This document shows positions 1-11,444 of a DNA stretch of 64,000 nucleotides, piece after piece. The first letter of the stretch is position 1; the number at the start of each line of letters is the position of its first letter. Origin of the DNA: Sorghum bicolor (lineage: Eukaryota; Streptophyta; Magnoliopsida; Poales; Poaceae); assembly GCF_000003195.3 (NCBI RefSeq), contig NC_012877.2:10146855-10210854 (forward strand), given 5' to 3'. Under the pieces are notes generated by a model. It was given only the letters and a program-made list of their open reading frames with translations, did no database searches and was not told where the DNA came from. Made by a program: the position numbers and the translations under genes.

Positions 1-40
1 GGTCCATCTTTTCGTGGGTTGTGTCCCATTCTTTGTTTAG

Positions 41-1701
41 CTAGTTGATGACCAGGGCAGAGTCGCCGTGAACGTAGAGGCGTTTGACTCCCAGTTCGAC
101 AGCCAGTCGAATGTCGTGAAGGCATGCTTCGTATTCAGCGACGTTGTTCGATGCCTGAAAGAGAATCCTAAGGACGTAGCATAGCTTGTCCTTGTTGAGC
201 GTCATGAAGAGTATTCCAGCGCCAGCACCATTGATGTTTAAGGACCCGTCGAAGAACATTGACCAGTGGTCGGAAGTATCGGAGAGGGGAGGCTCGTTGA
301 GGTCCATCCATTCTGCGATGAAATCGACCAAGGCTTGGGACTTGACGGTAGTGCGACTCTGGAAATCCAAGGAGAATGGGCATAGTTCCATTGCCCATTT
401 TACAATTCTGCCATTGGCGTCCTTGTTGCGTAGAATGTCCCCCAGGGGGAAACTAGTGGTTACCAGACCCGATGACCATCGAAGTAATGCTTCAGCTTCC
501 TTGAAGTTATTAAGATGGCGTAGATGAGCTTTTGTATCTGAGGGTACCTGGTCTTGGACTCGTTTAAGACTTTGCTTATGAAGTAAACTGGTCTCTGAAC
601 TTTGTAAACATGGCCTGGCTCATCCCGCTCGACCACCATTGTTGTGGAGACAACCCTGTTGGTTGCTGCTATGTAACGGAGTAGGTCCTCGTTGGGCTGA
701 GGCGCTGTAAGAACGGGTGGCGAAGTGAGGAAGGTTTTGAGCTGGGTGAACACAGCGTCGGCTTCCTCTGTCCAGGCGAATTTTTCTGACGCCTATAGGA
801 GCTTGAAGAAGTGGAGGCCTTTTTCTCCCAGTCTAGAAATAAAATGGCTAAGAGCAGCCATACATCCGGTGAGCTTTTGAATATCCTTGACGTTCTTGGG
901 TGGTCGCATATAGAGCACTGCTTTTACTTTTGAGGGATTCAGCCGTATGCCGTCGCGGCTGACGACGTTGCCGAGCAGTAGACCGGAGGGGACCCCAAAG
1001 ATACATTTTTTGGGGTTAAGCTTCCACTTGTATTTATTTAGTGCCTTGAAAGTTCGGTCTAGGTTGTCGATTAGAGTGCTCACGTCCCTTGTTTTGACGA
1101 CGACGTCGTCTACATAGGCCTCGACGAGGTCATCACGAATCTCGTCGTGGAGGCATTGCTGAATAGCCCGTTGATAAGTGGCTCCAGCGTTTTTGAGTCC
1201 GAAGGACATGGTCGTGTAGCAATATGCGCCGAAAGGAGTGATAAAAGATGTTTTGATCTGGTCATCTCCCTTTAGCGAGATCTGGTGATAACTAGAGTAG
1301 CAGTCTAGAAACGAGAGGAGTTCGCATCCGGCCGTTGAGTCGACCACCTCATCGATGCGAGGGAGACCAAAAGGATCTTTAGGACAGTGCTTATTGAGAT
1401 CAGTGTAATCAACGCACATTCTCCATTCATTATTCTTTTTGCGTACAAGAACCGGATTGGCGAGCCAATTGGGATGATACACTTCTTTAATGAATCCGGC
1501 TGCTAGAAGCCGCGTTATTTCTGTCCTAATAGCCTCCTTTTTGTCACGAGCGAACCGTCGTAGTTTCTGCTTGATAGGTCTTGCGGTCTTCGAGACGTTT
1601 AAGGAGTGCTCGATCAGGTTTCGCGGGACGCCGGGCATGTCCGCGGGTTTTCACGCGAAAACACTTACGTTGTCCCTGAGAAACCTGACGAGCGTGTCTT
1701 C
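41..1701 (-). pseudogene. Reverse transcriptase and RNase H region of the left Tat-clade element, broken
   Basis: Directly after the amber codon the frame continues into a Ty3-type reverse transcriptase. Visible are [24 protein letters not shown], the catalytic YVDD (about 1110-1121) and [13 protein letters not shown] stop lies at 793-795, where the sister copy has lysine. A single-base deletion near 470 shifts the frame, so the second RNase H (41-391) is read in another frame. The stretch runs to the window edge. It is a decayed copy of a polymerase that would make element cDNA in the cytoplasm. Confidence 0.9.
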
Positions 1702-4700
1702 CTATTTGGGATCCAAATTGGCCCCGATAAGGGCCGTCTTCTCGGGGCTGCCGTCGACCAGCTGTACTTCCTTGTGCTCTTTGGATTTTGAATTTTTCCT
1801 TAGAGTCTCCTGCTCGGGTAGTCGAAGCTGGTCGGGTGGAAGCTGCGTGGCTTGGGCCATGGTTTCTGCCATGCGGATTGAGAGGTCAATTGCCTCGGTG
1901 ATCTTGAAACTTTCCTCCTCGCAAGTGTATGCGGTATAAACATTGCCTCTGACAGTTAGGACGCCTTTCTCTGTTGGCATTTTAAGGACCAGGTATGAGT
2001 AGTGCGGAACGGCCATGAACTTTGTCAGCGATGGTCGGCCCAAGATTGCATGGTAAGTTACGTCAAAGTCGGCGACCACGAAGTTGACGAACTCTGTTCG
2101 AAAGTGGTCGGGCGTTCCGAACTGGACAGGCAGCGTTATCTGTCCGAGGGGTACTGAACTTTGACCTAGCAGGACTCCCCAGAATTGTGCATCATATGAT
2201 TTTAGTTGTGCCGGGGTTATCTTGAGAGCAGGCAAGCTGTTGCGAAAGAGGATGTCAATAGAGCTTCCCCCGTCGACGAGCACGCGCTCGAGTCTGATGG
2301 TGTTGATGCAAGGATCCAGGATTAGAGGGAAACGTCCTGGCTCTGGGATGGCGGCCCACTGATCCTTCCTGCTGAAGGAGATCTCCCTGTGCGACCAGGG
2401 AGGAAATTTTGGATCGGCGATCAAACCGTCTGTGCTGTCCACGTTGAGGCAGGCTCTCTTTAGGAGCTTTCTTTCTCGCTTAGACTCGATGGAAACTTTG
2501 CCTCCGAAGATAGAGTGGACCGCGTCGGTGGGATTGACATACTGGTGTCATGGGTCCCTATCCTGGTCCTCGTCTTCGTCTTCGTGATCGCGCCCGTCGT
2601 GCTTCTCGTTTTTCTTGGCGGAATCGTCTTGAGCAGCCCGCCGCGTGTAGATGCGTTTGAGGACACGACATTCTTCCATCGTGTGATTAGACTTGGGGTG
2701 GAGTTGGCACGGTCCCTTTAACGTCTTGTTGTAATCTTCCTGGTAATCCCACCGCCCGTTGGGGCGCTTGACCGTATTCACCTCGTGGTCGTGGTCGCGA
2801 GGGCGCTTGCCCCTGAAGTCATCACGATTGTCACACCGCCTATCCCAACCTTCTCTATGGCCGCGGTTGTCAGGGCGACGATGGTTCCTGTTATCAAAAC
2901 GACCACGACTGTCGTCCCGTCGAGGAGGCTGGTCGGGACCTCTCGCATCCTCTCGGATGAGCTTTTCTGCGCCATCGGCGTCGGCGTAGTTTTTTGCCGT
3001 GGCAAGGAGCTCAGCCATCGTGGTCGGCCTTTTGCGCAGTAGCTTGTTCCTTAGCGCTTCGTGGAAGCGTAGCCCTTTGATGATGGCGGATATGGCCTCG
3101 TCGTGAGAAATTTTTGGGATTTTAAGGCGCATATCCGAGAATCGTCGGATGTAATCACGCAAAGGCTCGTTTTTCCTGTCCCTTATTCTCTCGAGGTCGT
3201 ATTTGTTCCCGGGCTGCTCGCAGGTAGCGATGAAATTGTCGATAAACGCTTGGCGCAGTTCTTCCCAGGAGTCGAAAGAGTCCTCGGGCAGGCCCAGGAG
3301 CCACTGATGACCAGCCTGGTCGAGGACGACTGGGAAGTAGTTGGCCATGACGTGCTCATCTCCTGCTGCTGAACGGACTGCAATCTCATAGAGAGTGATC
3401 CAGTTCTCTGGGTTTTCCTTGCCGTTGTATTTTTTGAGCTTCTCGAGTTTGAAGTTGTGGGGCCATACGACTTGGCGAAGGTGTGAGAAAAACTGTCTCA
3501 GGCCGGGAGGACCGTGCATGGCATCGTACTCAATGTGCCGCAGGTTTTCGTGCAACGCTCTTTTCGTGGCGCGCCTGTTGATGCGGTCCCTGGCGTCCTT
3601 GGGAGGGATGTTGTATCGTAGATCCCTGTCCTGGTTTACTTCCTGACCACGCCCACGATTCTGCTCGTGGTAGCCGTCGGCGTCCCGACCACCGTTGCCA
3701 CGCCGTGAATCCCTCCGATGATTATTGGGGGAGTGGCTACGGTGGTGCTCGCTGGGTTGTGGTGAGGTCCGGCTGTGATGAGTCTGGTCGGAGGAGACCT
3801 CTGTGTAGGAGATAGCTTGGACCCTTTTGAGTAAGGTGGCTGTCTGTCCCATCGCGGCGATCAGATGTGCGCGTACGCTGGATCGGACACCCTGGCACTC
3901 GGGAGTATCAGGAAGTCGGTCTAGGTTTGCCATAGCAACAGCTACGTTAGCACTTGGCGTTTTGTAGACTTGCTGATCTCCGACCATGTCGAAAGCGTCA
4001 CTGAGGTTATGCGGCGGGAGTTGCCGTTCCTCGTCCGCGCGTCGCCGAGCATGGTCGGTGTTGCGCTGTTCGCGGAGCTGCTTCTGCTCGTCTGACTCTC
4101 CATCGACAACCGGTTCATCGTTGCTGACATTGAAGACGAGATCTCCCCGCCGGGGCGGAAAGACCGGGAAGCGAGAGAAACCCGGAGGGTACGGTGGTAA
4201 ATCCAGGTCGTAATCTTTGTCCTCAGAGTTTATAACCTCGGTGGGGATGGATCCAGTGCTGGAGTTTGTGCTGGAAGCCTGGTCGTTTGGTAGTTCTCGG
4301 ATCGTCACCATGTTGACGTAGTGACGAGCTGGTCGACTGCTCCGTTTTGGCAACCAACCCGCCCTGTTGAAAAGGGATTAGATGTGCCGTGAGTAGTAAA
4401 CGGCTGAGTTGTTTAGCCCGTAAGGAGGACTCTGGTCTGGGTCTGCCTTGAGTTCGGCGGACCGCCCCGTGGGGGTGGAAGTTATTGTCAGAGACGTCCC
4501 CAGCCGTTCGTGTGTGACGACACGAGTTGGCCAGCAGGAGTCAAAAAAGTCCGTCGGCGCGGCTCGATCAGATTGGCGTGAGATCCCATCTACCAGTCGG
4601 AAAGCTTCGAGGAGCCTGAGATCGGCGCGATCAAGGGCTCGGAAAAGATCCGAGTTGTCGACCTTCTTTTTTCCCTTGTAGCGAGGGAGTGGAGGTCGAG

Positions 4701-4869
4701 TGCTCGGCGCCGGCGTGATCGAAGTTGACGTCGCCGTCGTCCCAGATCGGATTTGGGTTTCTTCCAAAATCGTGGTCGTGAGGCCGCCACCCTGAGTCAT
4801 CCACGTGATCTGGCCGACAGTGAACGTGAGACCTTCAGGTATGACCGCGAAAGCTGGAACGATGACCAT
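1702..4869 (-). pseudogene. gag-protease region of the left Tat-clade element, broken
   Basis: The likely start is the ATG at 4869 (MVIVPAF), matching the ATG at 54933 in the other copy. The frame holds a retrotransposon gag domain (region of about 3150-3500), a basic R/D-rich stretch, a zinc-knuckle-like C-x2-H-x4-H-x4-C (about 2675-2715), and an aspartic protease with DGGSS in place of the usual DTG/DSG (about 2265-2280). In-frame stops lie at 4378-4380 (glutamine in the sister copy) and 2548-2550 (arginine in the sister copy, a C-to-T change). The frame ends at the amber codon 1702-1704, which the sister copy shares. The protein would form the particle and process the polyprotein in an active element. 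Confidence 0.9.
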
Positions 4870-4896
4870 CTTGTTCGTCGAGAGAGCTGTACGTAC

Positions 4897-4916
4897 ACCC
4901 CCTACCTGGCGCGCCA
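4897..4916 (-). other. Primer-binding site of the left Tat-clade element
   Basis: The minus strand reads TGGCGCGCCAGGTAGGGGGT immediately inside the LTR, with a one-base spacer. The TGG start matches the CCA end of a tRNA primer, and the same site occurs at 54886 in the second copy. I did not assign the tRNA species. Confidence 0.75.
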
Positions 4917-4917
4917 C

Positions 4918-5385
4918 TGTGGACGAAAGCTGGTCGGCAGTCTACCTTGGGGTATACCCACGGTAGTAGTTTATCGGTAGACGGTGCGCAAGCTACGAAC
5001 TTGATGGTGACACAAGACACGGACAAGCTTTTTATCCAGGTTCGGCCGCCGAGTGGGCGTAATACCTACGTCCTGCGTCTGATTGTATTGGATTGAGAGA
5101 ATAATGTCCTAGGGGGGTCCCTTGCCCCTCCTTATATAGTCCGGAGGGCAGGGTTACAGATCTGGAAACTAGGTTACAACTGCCATAGATAGTTTGATAT
5201 CAATCCCTATTCTAACCGACCAGGATCCGGCTTGATCTCCACGTCTTGTTTCCTTGCGCGAAACTCCAAGCAGTTGGATCAAGCCTCGGACCGTCTTCAT
5301 GATGGGCCAAGCCTCCTAGCCCAAGTCGGGCCAAGCCTCCTAGCCCAAGTCTAGCCATAAGGGTATAGGGGTTTATACCCGCACA
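4918..5385 (-). repeat. 5' LTR of the left Tat-clade element
   Basis: The LTR is 468 bp, starts TGTGCGGG on the minus strand and ends in ACA one base before the primer-binding site. It aligns along its length with the LTR at 54430-54884. A TATA-like box (CTATATAAGG on the minus strand) lies at about 5131-5139. A 24-bp unit is tandemly duplicated here (5304-5327 and 5328-5351) but is single in the other copy. Ends were set by comparing the two copies. Confidence 0.9.
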
Positions 5386-6713
5386 GCAACAAGCTCCAGA
5401 TCTAGTCAGGGGCAATTTCTTTGGAATGGACTGAACTACCCTTGGCATAGGGGCCCATGTTTCAGCGGGTAAAACAAAATAAATGCTTTCCATGAAGAAC
5501 CGTAGGGCCAGTGTCGAGCCCGGCCACACCTGTGGTGGGCACGACCTCGCCAGTGCTGGGCATGGCATCGTCGGGGGCGAGCATGGTCGTCCATGGTCGG
5601 CGCGACCTTGCGGGTGGTGGGCGTGGGCGACCGAGGGCGGACATGACAACACCGGTGGTGGAGCTCGGGCACGGGGTGGATGGCATCAGGGCGGAGGGCG
5701 CGGCCTCGCTAGTGGTGGAGCTTGGGCATGGGCCGGGCGTGGGCAGTCCCACGGCCTCGTCGGAGCCCGCAGGCGCGGCCTTGTCAGGGTTGGGCGGCGC
5801 GGACAGTGCTCCAGCGGCCACGGTCGAGGCATGTGACCAACGACGGCACCTGGCCACGAGGGCATGATTGGGGCTCCAATTTGGCGCGAGCTTCGATGAG
5901 GATGGGGTGCAACTGTGGTGGTGTGGGCGCCTGGTAAGGACATGAGAATAAGAAAGGAAAGAAAGAAAATAGAACAAAGCATTATTTGTGTAACCCGTGA
6001 CACCTCTTGAGGAGGTCCACCATTTTAGTGAATCTAGCCCTCAGATTCACTATTTTGGTGGGTCTGGATTTGGTGGAGTTAGAGTGTTTGACAAACTTTT
6101 CGTGGAGCGGAGATAAACTTGATAGATGTGGAGTTGGGGGAGCTATCCCAAACAGATCTTTAGCTATATGAATATATGTTATGTCTTATATGCAATAAAT
6201 TCCTTTAAACTCTACTCTTCCGTTAATGTTTGAGTCCTGTCTTATAAAATATTTTAGGTAGTAGCGGATGGCTTACTGTATCGTTAGTTTTAGTACTCAA
6301 AGTTGTAAAGGACATGGAGATAGATAATACGATGATGAGCATTCTGTCTGTAGTTCGTATGAACAGCTGTTGTACCTACGTGTTCCAACAAGATCTTGAA
6401 GCACTGTTTGATATTTCAGGATGACCATCCGGAAGAAACAAAGAGAATGTTGTGAGATCAGAATTCCAGAGAAGCCACTACTCAACTAGTTGAGCACTTG
6501 CAACTTGCATGAGCCACCTCTCCATCAAGGCTCTACGTATTGCTCATACTAATGCATGTATTGTGGATTAAGTCGTGTCAGCTTTCTTGATGGATGCTTT
6601 GTCGTTGAAGTTGTTTTGATCGTCTCTCTAGAAGATGCTTTGCTACCACAGCTGTTGAAAGCGCGTCTTGTCTTCCCTAGGTGGATGCTTCGTTACTACA
6701 GTTTCACTGCTCT
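5386..6713. other. Intergenic; GC-rich low-complexity island at about 5480-5890
   Basis: The island is strongly GC-rich between AT-rich flanks and is open in several frames, which is expected from its composition. Motifs such as GTGGTGGAGCT recur (about 5656 and 5713), and the translations are alanine/arginine/proline/glycine-rich with no domain I recognise. The rest (5890-6713) shows no gene. A weak case can be made that 6480-6713 plus 7405-7640 is the 3' end of a decayed LINE, because the sequence after the hAT insertion ends in an A-rich tail near 7630. Confidence 0.4.
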
Positions 6714-7404
6714 CAGTGGCGGAGCCAAGGGGGGGCTGGCTGGGGCCATGGCCCCCCCTAACATTTGTCAACAAAATTTTTTACTATTATAAATTAATGA
6801 TTTTTATTTATATTAAAAGAAAAATATAACAATGATGTCATATATATTTATTAATATCATCTAGATAATAAAATTATACTTCCTCTATTCTAAATTATAT
6901 GTCATTCTAAAAAATTTGGAGAGTCAAATTATCCTAAATTTGACTAAATTTATATGATAAGATAACAATATTTATGATACCAACTAAGTACCATTAAGTT
7001 CTTTATTAATTATATTTTTTTGTAGTATATCTATTTGCGATATAAATTTTTATAATTCTTTATATAATTTTGGTCAAACTTGAGATACTTTGATTTTCCA
7101 AGATTCTTAGAATGATTTATAATTTGAGATGGAGGAAGTACAAATAACTAGATAATACAATGAAGCACCTTAGAAAAACTGAGATGCAGATCTTAAGATT
7201 TACAAAATTATCTCAAACATCTTGCTATTAAGGGTTTATCGTCTACCACCAAAATAATAACACATTTGATCCTAAAATACATATAGTGTGAGCACCTATA
7301 TCAAGTTGATGAATTAAGCTAAATGGTCACTAATTATGCTCAATTTTGATTAGTTGAATTTTTTGGTTGGCCTCCCCTATGTATAATTTCTGGCTCCGCC
7401 ACTG
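6714..7404. mobile_element. Non-autonomous hAT-type DNA transposon
   Basis: The terminal inverted repeat CAGTGGCGGAGCCA (6714) is matched by TGGCTCCGCCACTG (ending 7404). The flanks are ACTGCTCT (6706-6713) and ACTGTTCT (7405-7412), an 8-bp target-site duplication with one mismatch. An 8-bp duplication and CAGTG-type ends are hallmarks of hAT elements. The 691-bp interior is AT-rich, has no transposase, and carries a nested Stowaway (6879-7138). Confidence 0.85.
6879..7138. mobile_element. Stowaway (Tc1/mariner) MITE nested in the hAT element
   Basis: The element is 260 bp, flanked by TA on both sides (6877-6878 and 7139-7140). The ends CTTCCTCTATTCTAAATTAT and ATAATTTGAGATGGAGGAAG are inverted repeats. 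The CTCCCTC-like end and TA duplication are typical of grass Stowaway elements. Confidence 0.85.
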
Positions 7405-10259
7405 ACTGTTCTATAGGCTACCACTCTGTTGATGTCTTTTTTTTTGTCATATGTTCAGTCTCTTAGGGTGTTGTGGTTAAGGGTCCTTTTTCCTCCGCTT
7501 TTCTTTTGGTGCTCATTGTATCTTTGGGACCGTCGTGGTAATCCTAAGATTACATACAAGTCATTTGTACTTTTTCAAAACTCTACTTCCTCTTAATGAA
7601 AAATGTGTCTCAAGGTACGGTTGTCAAAAGAAAAAATCTCACAAGAAACACATTCAATCATGAAAAAAATCAAATTGTGATTTTTAGTTTCACGGGACCA
7701 TGATCGGTGTGTCTTACATATAGCGCTCCTGACAAAGCTTCTCTGATAATGTGTCTTGGGTATAGTGCTCATCGCTAAAGACACGGGGTGGAGTGTTCGT
7801 GTGCTAACACATTGTACACGAGGTTGACCTAAGAAAGTTGGCTAGGCTGAGTTTTGGTCTGGGTGTTACTGTAATTCGTGTCTAACACTACCCCAAGTGA
7901 ACCAAACACTAGCAAATTTGACAGCCTTGTTTAGGTTTAACTCCAACGCAATTCTAAAGCGACCCACTCAACAAAAAAAAAATGAGACCCTGCCTGAGCA
8001 GGCAAATCTCCAGCGTTTGAAAGGTTGTTACTCTACTTTTAAGAAAACCGATTTTCACTTTTCATAACGCTTGACTGCATGCTTACTAGTATTTTCTTGA
8101 CCCCCATTTATTAGGATATATGAATAACAAAATAAATAAAGACTGTGGCCGCGCGCCTACGACATAGTACTTATTTAGGGAAACACCGTACAGATTCCGT
8201 ATGTGTTGTTCGCTAGTGTCGTCTGTAAAAGTCACTCATTTCCGTCGTGCGAGAGCAAATGCTACTGCGCTGCGCTAGCACTACTATTGCACTGCACTAG
8301 CATGCCGTCTCGTCTCGTCTCGTCTCGTCGGCACTCGGCAGTCGCTCGTCACCAACCTCCGTTCAGCGTCGCCATGATTAAAAGCATGCTTGCCCAGCTG
8401 CCTTCAGACAGCACGATGGAGCACGTTGGGAGTTCCCTGTGGCTGTGGCTGTGCTCGGCCCTCACCATGGATCGCCAGCCAGGCCGGCAAGCGGCAACCA
8501 TGCATACACGACACTGTAGCTAGGCTGGTGCAGGGCAGCAGTAGCTTCCCTTTAATCCCTGGCCTTTTTTGCCGTTGGCATCGGTGCTCCTGCTCCAGAA
8601 GCGAGAGCTTGACAAATGACAACACGGCGCAGCACAGCACCAGCACAGGCATCGGTGCTTTTCTTTGCTTTGCTGGGAGAGTGGGAGTAGTCTACTGCTC
8701 CTACATCAGATTAGATAGATCATAAGATGGAGGAAGATTGGATAAGTTTGGACTGGAGCTGGAGCAGCACTGTGTGTGTGCTGTGATATGAAGTTATGAA
8801 CACTAGCTCCTAGTCTGATCTCAGGTGATGGCTGATGGAGGAGGGAGGGAGAGGGTGGGCAAGGCCAAGGCCAAGGCATGCATGCATTGCAGTTGCAGAC
8901 TTGCAGGGGCCCAAAGACATTCTGGATTCAGATTATTGCCAGGCAAACTGGCAAATAAAACCACACCACCAGATGGGGTCCTCCATAACCATCCAGTGGC
9001 CAATCAGGCAGCCGATTCAGATCTAAATAAACTGGACCTCACCTGCTCTACCTCTACCTGTACCCACCCAGTACTGATACTACTCCATGGTTCTTGCCCA
9101 TGCATGCATGATGCATGTGTTGCTGCTCCCTTCAGAAGCTGCACTACTTGAGAGTTTGGGGGTTTTTTCCTCAGGCGCAGAGATTCTGCTCATTGGTGAG
9201 GAATCAGAAATGTAAACTTGTTCTTTCTTGCTTCCCTTCCTTGAGACAAGAGGTAGGAAAAAGGAGGAACTGAAACGGGAAAAAAAAAACAAAGTTCTTT
9301 CTTTTTGTCTGATGAAAGCAATATTGAAATGAGGCGTGAAAAATCTGTGACTGTGAGAAAACCCCTGGAAATTCAGTCTCAGCTGGTGGCCAACCAGCCA
9401 GAGGGTTGAGCTCCAGCTCCCCCAAACCAAAGCCAAATCAAATCGAAAGCACTATCAATAATGCTGCTTCTAGCTAGTGTCCACTGCACGGCAGATCTTG
9501 CTGCATTACAGGCAGGTTGCTGGTTGCACACACACACACACACACCAGTAGTACAGTGGTACAACGCAGCACAGACAGCACGGCATTAAGTGGCTATCCA
9601 TTTTGGGATCGCCTCGCCGCTCGCCACATGCTCCCCTGCCCCCCTGCACGCCCACATCTTCCCTCCAGGCCCCAGCAGCAGCAGCAGCCAGCACCACCAA
9701 TAATTCAGGCTCCCGAGTCCTCCCCCAGATTGCATAGCATTTGCATCACCGTCTCTCTCACCAATCATTAGCCTAATCCGGTCATAAATTACTAGATTCT
9801 TTCAGTTACAGACCTGCTAATATTAAGTAACACTAACAACCATGCACAGCAGGCAGGCAGGCAGGCATATCAGATCATCAGCAACAGGTGCTGATCAATC
9901 ACTAGTACTCACTCACTGGCTGACTGACTAAATCACTAGAGAAACACCACCGCAACAACAACAACAACAACAGGAGCATGATGAAAGGAACAACACATGA
10001 CATGAGAGCGGGAGAGTGAGTGATTCTCAGTCTCACCTCCCACACCCTACCAGTCACTCAAGCACTAGCACTAGCAAGTCAGGGGGCACCAAGAACAAGA
10101 GCAGCTACAGAAATCAAGAAGAAGAAGAAGAAGAAACAGAAATCCATGGAGACTCAGCATCAGTAGTTTGGTTGATGGATATGGATGGATGGAACAGTGG
10201 AAATGTGGAATGCAATGCAGCTAAGCTATAGCTAGATTGATGAGATCAGCAGCAGATTA
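7405..10259. other. Intergenic region with short simple repeats
   Basis: No gene is recognisable. A TCTCG pentamer is repeated at about 8309-8330, a CA tract lies at about 9528-9545, and CAG/CAA runs sit at about 9674-9690 and 9955-9972. The part next to 10260 may be 3' flank of the ZF-HD gene on the minus strand. Short open frames here lack domain or codon support. Confidence 0.45.
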
Positions 10260-10289
10260 GCAAAGAAACAGCTTCCTATGCAAGGGTGA

Positions 10290-10319
10290 AGTGGCCGCCG
10301 CCGTCGTCGTCGTCGTCAA
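10290..10319. repeat. GCC/GTC trinucleotide repeat downstream of the ZF-HD gene
   Basis: Runs of GCC followed by GTC triplets lie about 95 bp past the ZF-HD stop codon, probably inside its 3'UTR. Confidence 0.7.
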
Positions 10320-10413
10320 TCGTCATCAGTGAATTCAATCAGCATTAGACTCTTGATCAATGTCGTCCAGGTCCAGTCCTGAAAAAACATTGGTTGGTTG
10401 ATTGGTTGGTCGG

Positions 10414-11400
10414 TCACTCCAGCCGCAGCTGCGGCGGCGGGCTCCGGCTGGGGCTCCGTCCGGGCCCGCCGGGCTCCGGGAGCGGCATGCCGAGCTGGCC
10501 GCCGTGCGGCCCCTGCTGCTGCGGGTCGCCAACGCCGTCGTGGCCGCGCCGCGCCAGGGTGTGCTTGTTGTTGTGCATCCACACCTTGAGCACGCGCCGC
10601 TTCACGCCCACCTCCTGGCAGAAGCGCTGCACCGCCGCGTCGTCCAGCTTCTGCAGCCGCCACCCGGCCTCCTCCGCGAAACCCAGCATGCGGGCCTTCT
10701 GCTCCGCCGTGAACTTGGTCCGGAACCGCTTCCGGGCCGGCGGGCCCTGCTGCTGCCCGTGCGCATGTCCCGGCGCGTTGTGCGCGTCGTCGGACTCCGC
10801 GGACGCCGAGCTGTTGTGGTGCTGCTGCTGATGGTGCATGGCGCTCAGCGGCATCACCATGCGCGTCGGCGCCGGGGGCAGCGCCGCCACCAGCAGCCCC
10901 CGGTGGTGGTGCGCCGCGGCCAGCGGGCTCAGCGGGCTCAGTGGATGGTGGTGGTGGTGGTGGTGCCCGTGCCCGTGCAGCTGCCGCGCGTCGCCGCCTC
11001 CGCCCCCACCCGGCGGCTCCTTGCGGTGGAAGTTGCGGTGGCACCCGCACGCCGAGCACCGGAGCGCGTCCAGCGACCCTTCCTCGCCCGCGGGCATGAA
11101 CTCGCCGCACCCGTCCGTCGCGCTCCCGCCGATGGCCGCCGCGTGGTTCTTCAGGCACTCGCGGTACCTCACCCCTGCTCCCCCGCCTCCTCCTGCGCCG
11201 CTCACGGGCACCACCGCCAGCTGCCGGTTCTTGGCCTCCTCCGCCACCACGTCCGGCGGCGACATGTGCCGGCCGTTCGCGCCATGGTTATGCTGCTGCT
11301 CGTGGTGCCCGTGGTGCAGCCCCAGGTACGGCGAGCCTCCGCCGCCGCCGCCGGCATGCATTGCCATCGGCAGCTCGCCCTGCGTCCCGGAAAGATCCAT
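10414..11400 (-). CDS. Zinc-finger homeodomain (ZF-HD/ZHD) transcription factor
   Basis: A single coding exon encodes 328 aa. The ZF-HD dimerisation domain is at about residues 78-128 ([15 protein letters not shown], then [20 protein letters not shown] and [11 protein letters not shown]), with the conserved Cys/His pattern. A plant ZHD-type homeodomain is at about 222-285 ([15 protein letters not shown] ... [11 protein letters not shown]). Glycine- and histidine-rich linkers lie between them. ZHD proteins are nuclear, dimerise through the zinc finger and bind DNA with the homeodomain. The start is the ATG at 11400 (MDLSGTQGE); the frame is open further upstream, but that part reads through a splice acceptor and has no family similarity. 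GC content is very high, as in many grass transcription-factor exons. I did not assign a paralogue number. Confidence 0.95.
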   Translation of the reverse strand: MDLSGTQGELPMAMHAGGGGGGSPYLGLHHGHHEQQHNHGANGRHMSPPDVVAEEAKNRQLAVVPVSGAGGGGGAGVRYRECLKNHAAAIGGSATDGCGEFMPAGEEGSLDALRCSACGCHRNFHRKEPPGGGGGGDARQLHGHGHHHHHHHPLSPLSPLAAAHHHRGLLVAALPPAPTRMVMPLSAMHHQQQHHNSSASAESDDAHNAPGHAHGQQQGPPARKRFRTKFTAEQKARMLGFAEEAGWRLQKLDDAAVQRFCQEVGVKRRVLKVWMHNNKHTLARRGHDGVGDPQQQGPHGGQLGMPLPEPGGPGRSPSRSPPPQLRLE

Positions 11401-11444
11401 GCCTTGTCGCTCACTTCCTCCGCCGCAGCAGCTCCTGTCCCGCG

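Larger units (their letters stand above)
1..5385 (-). mobile_element. Ty3/gypsy LTR retrotransposon, Tat clade, cut by the window edge
   Basis: Read on the minus strand the order is 5' LTR (5385-4918), primer-binding site (about 4916-4897), gag, protease, reverse transcriptase, a Ty3-type RNase H region and a second RNase H that runs off position 1. The second RNase H ([12 protein letters not shown] near 230, then HGDSALVI near 60) is the extra domain typical of the Tat clade. The integrase and 3' LTR lie outside the window. The plus-strand element at 54430 is the same family, with long collinear protein similarity. Several stops and one frameshift make this copy non-coding. The five bases outside the LTR, 5386-5390 (GCAAC), would be one target-site copy; the partner is not visible. 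Confidence 0.93.

Noticed and set aside
5436..6003. Several 70-170 codon frames in the GC island
   Set aside because: They occur in overlapping frames on both strands, as expected for GC-rich low-complexity DNA, and show no domain.
8203..9436. Short open frames of about 60-118 codons downstream of the ZF-HD gene
   Set aside because: No recognisable domain or splice context; they overlap each other on both strands.
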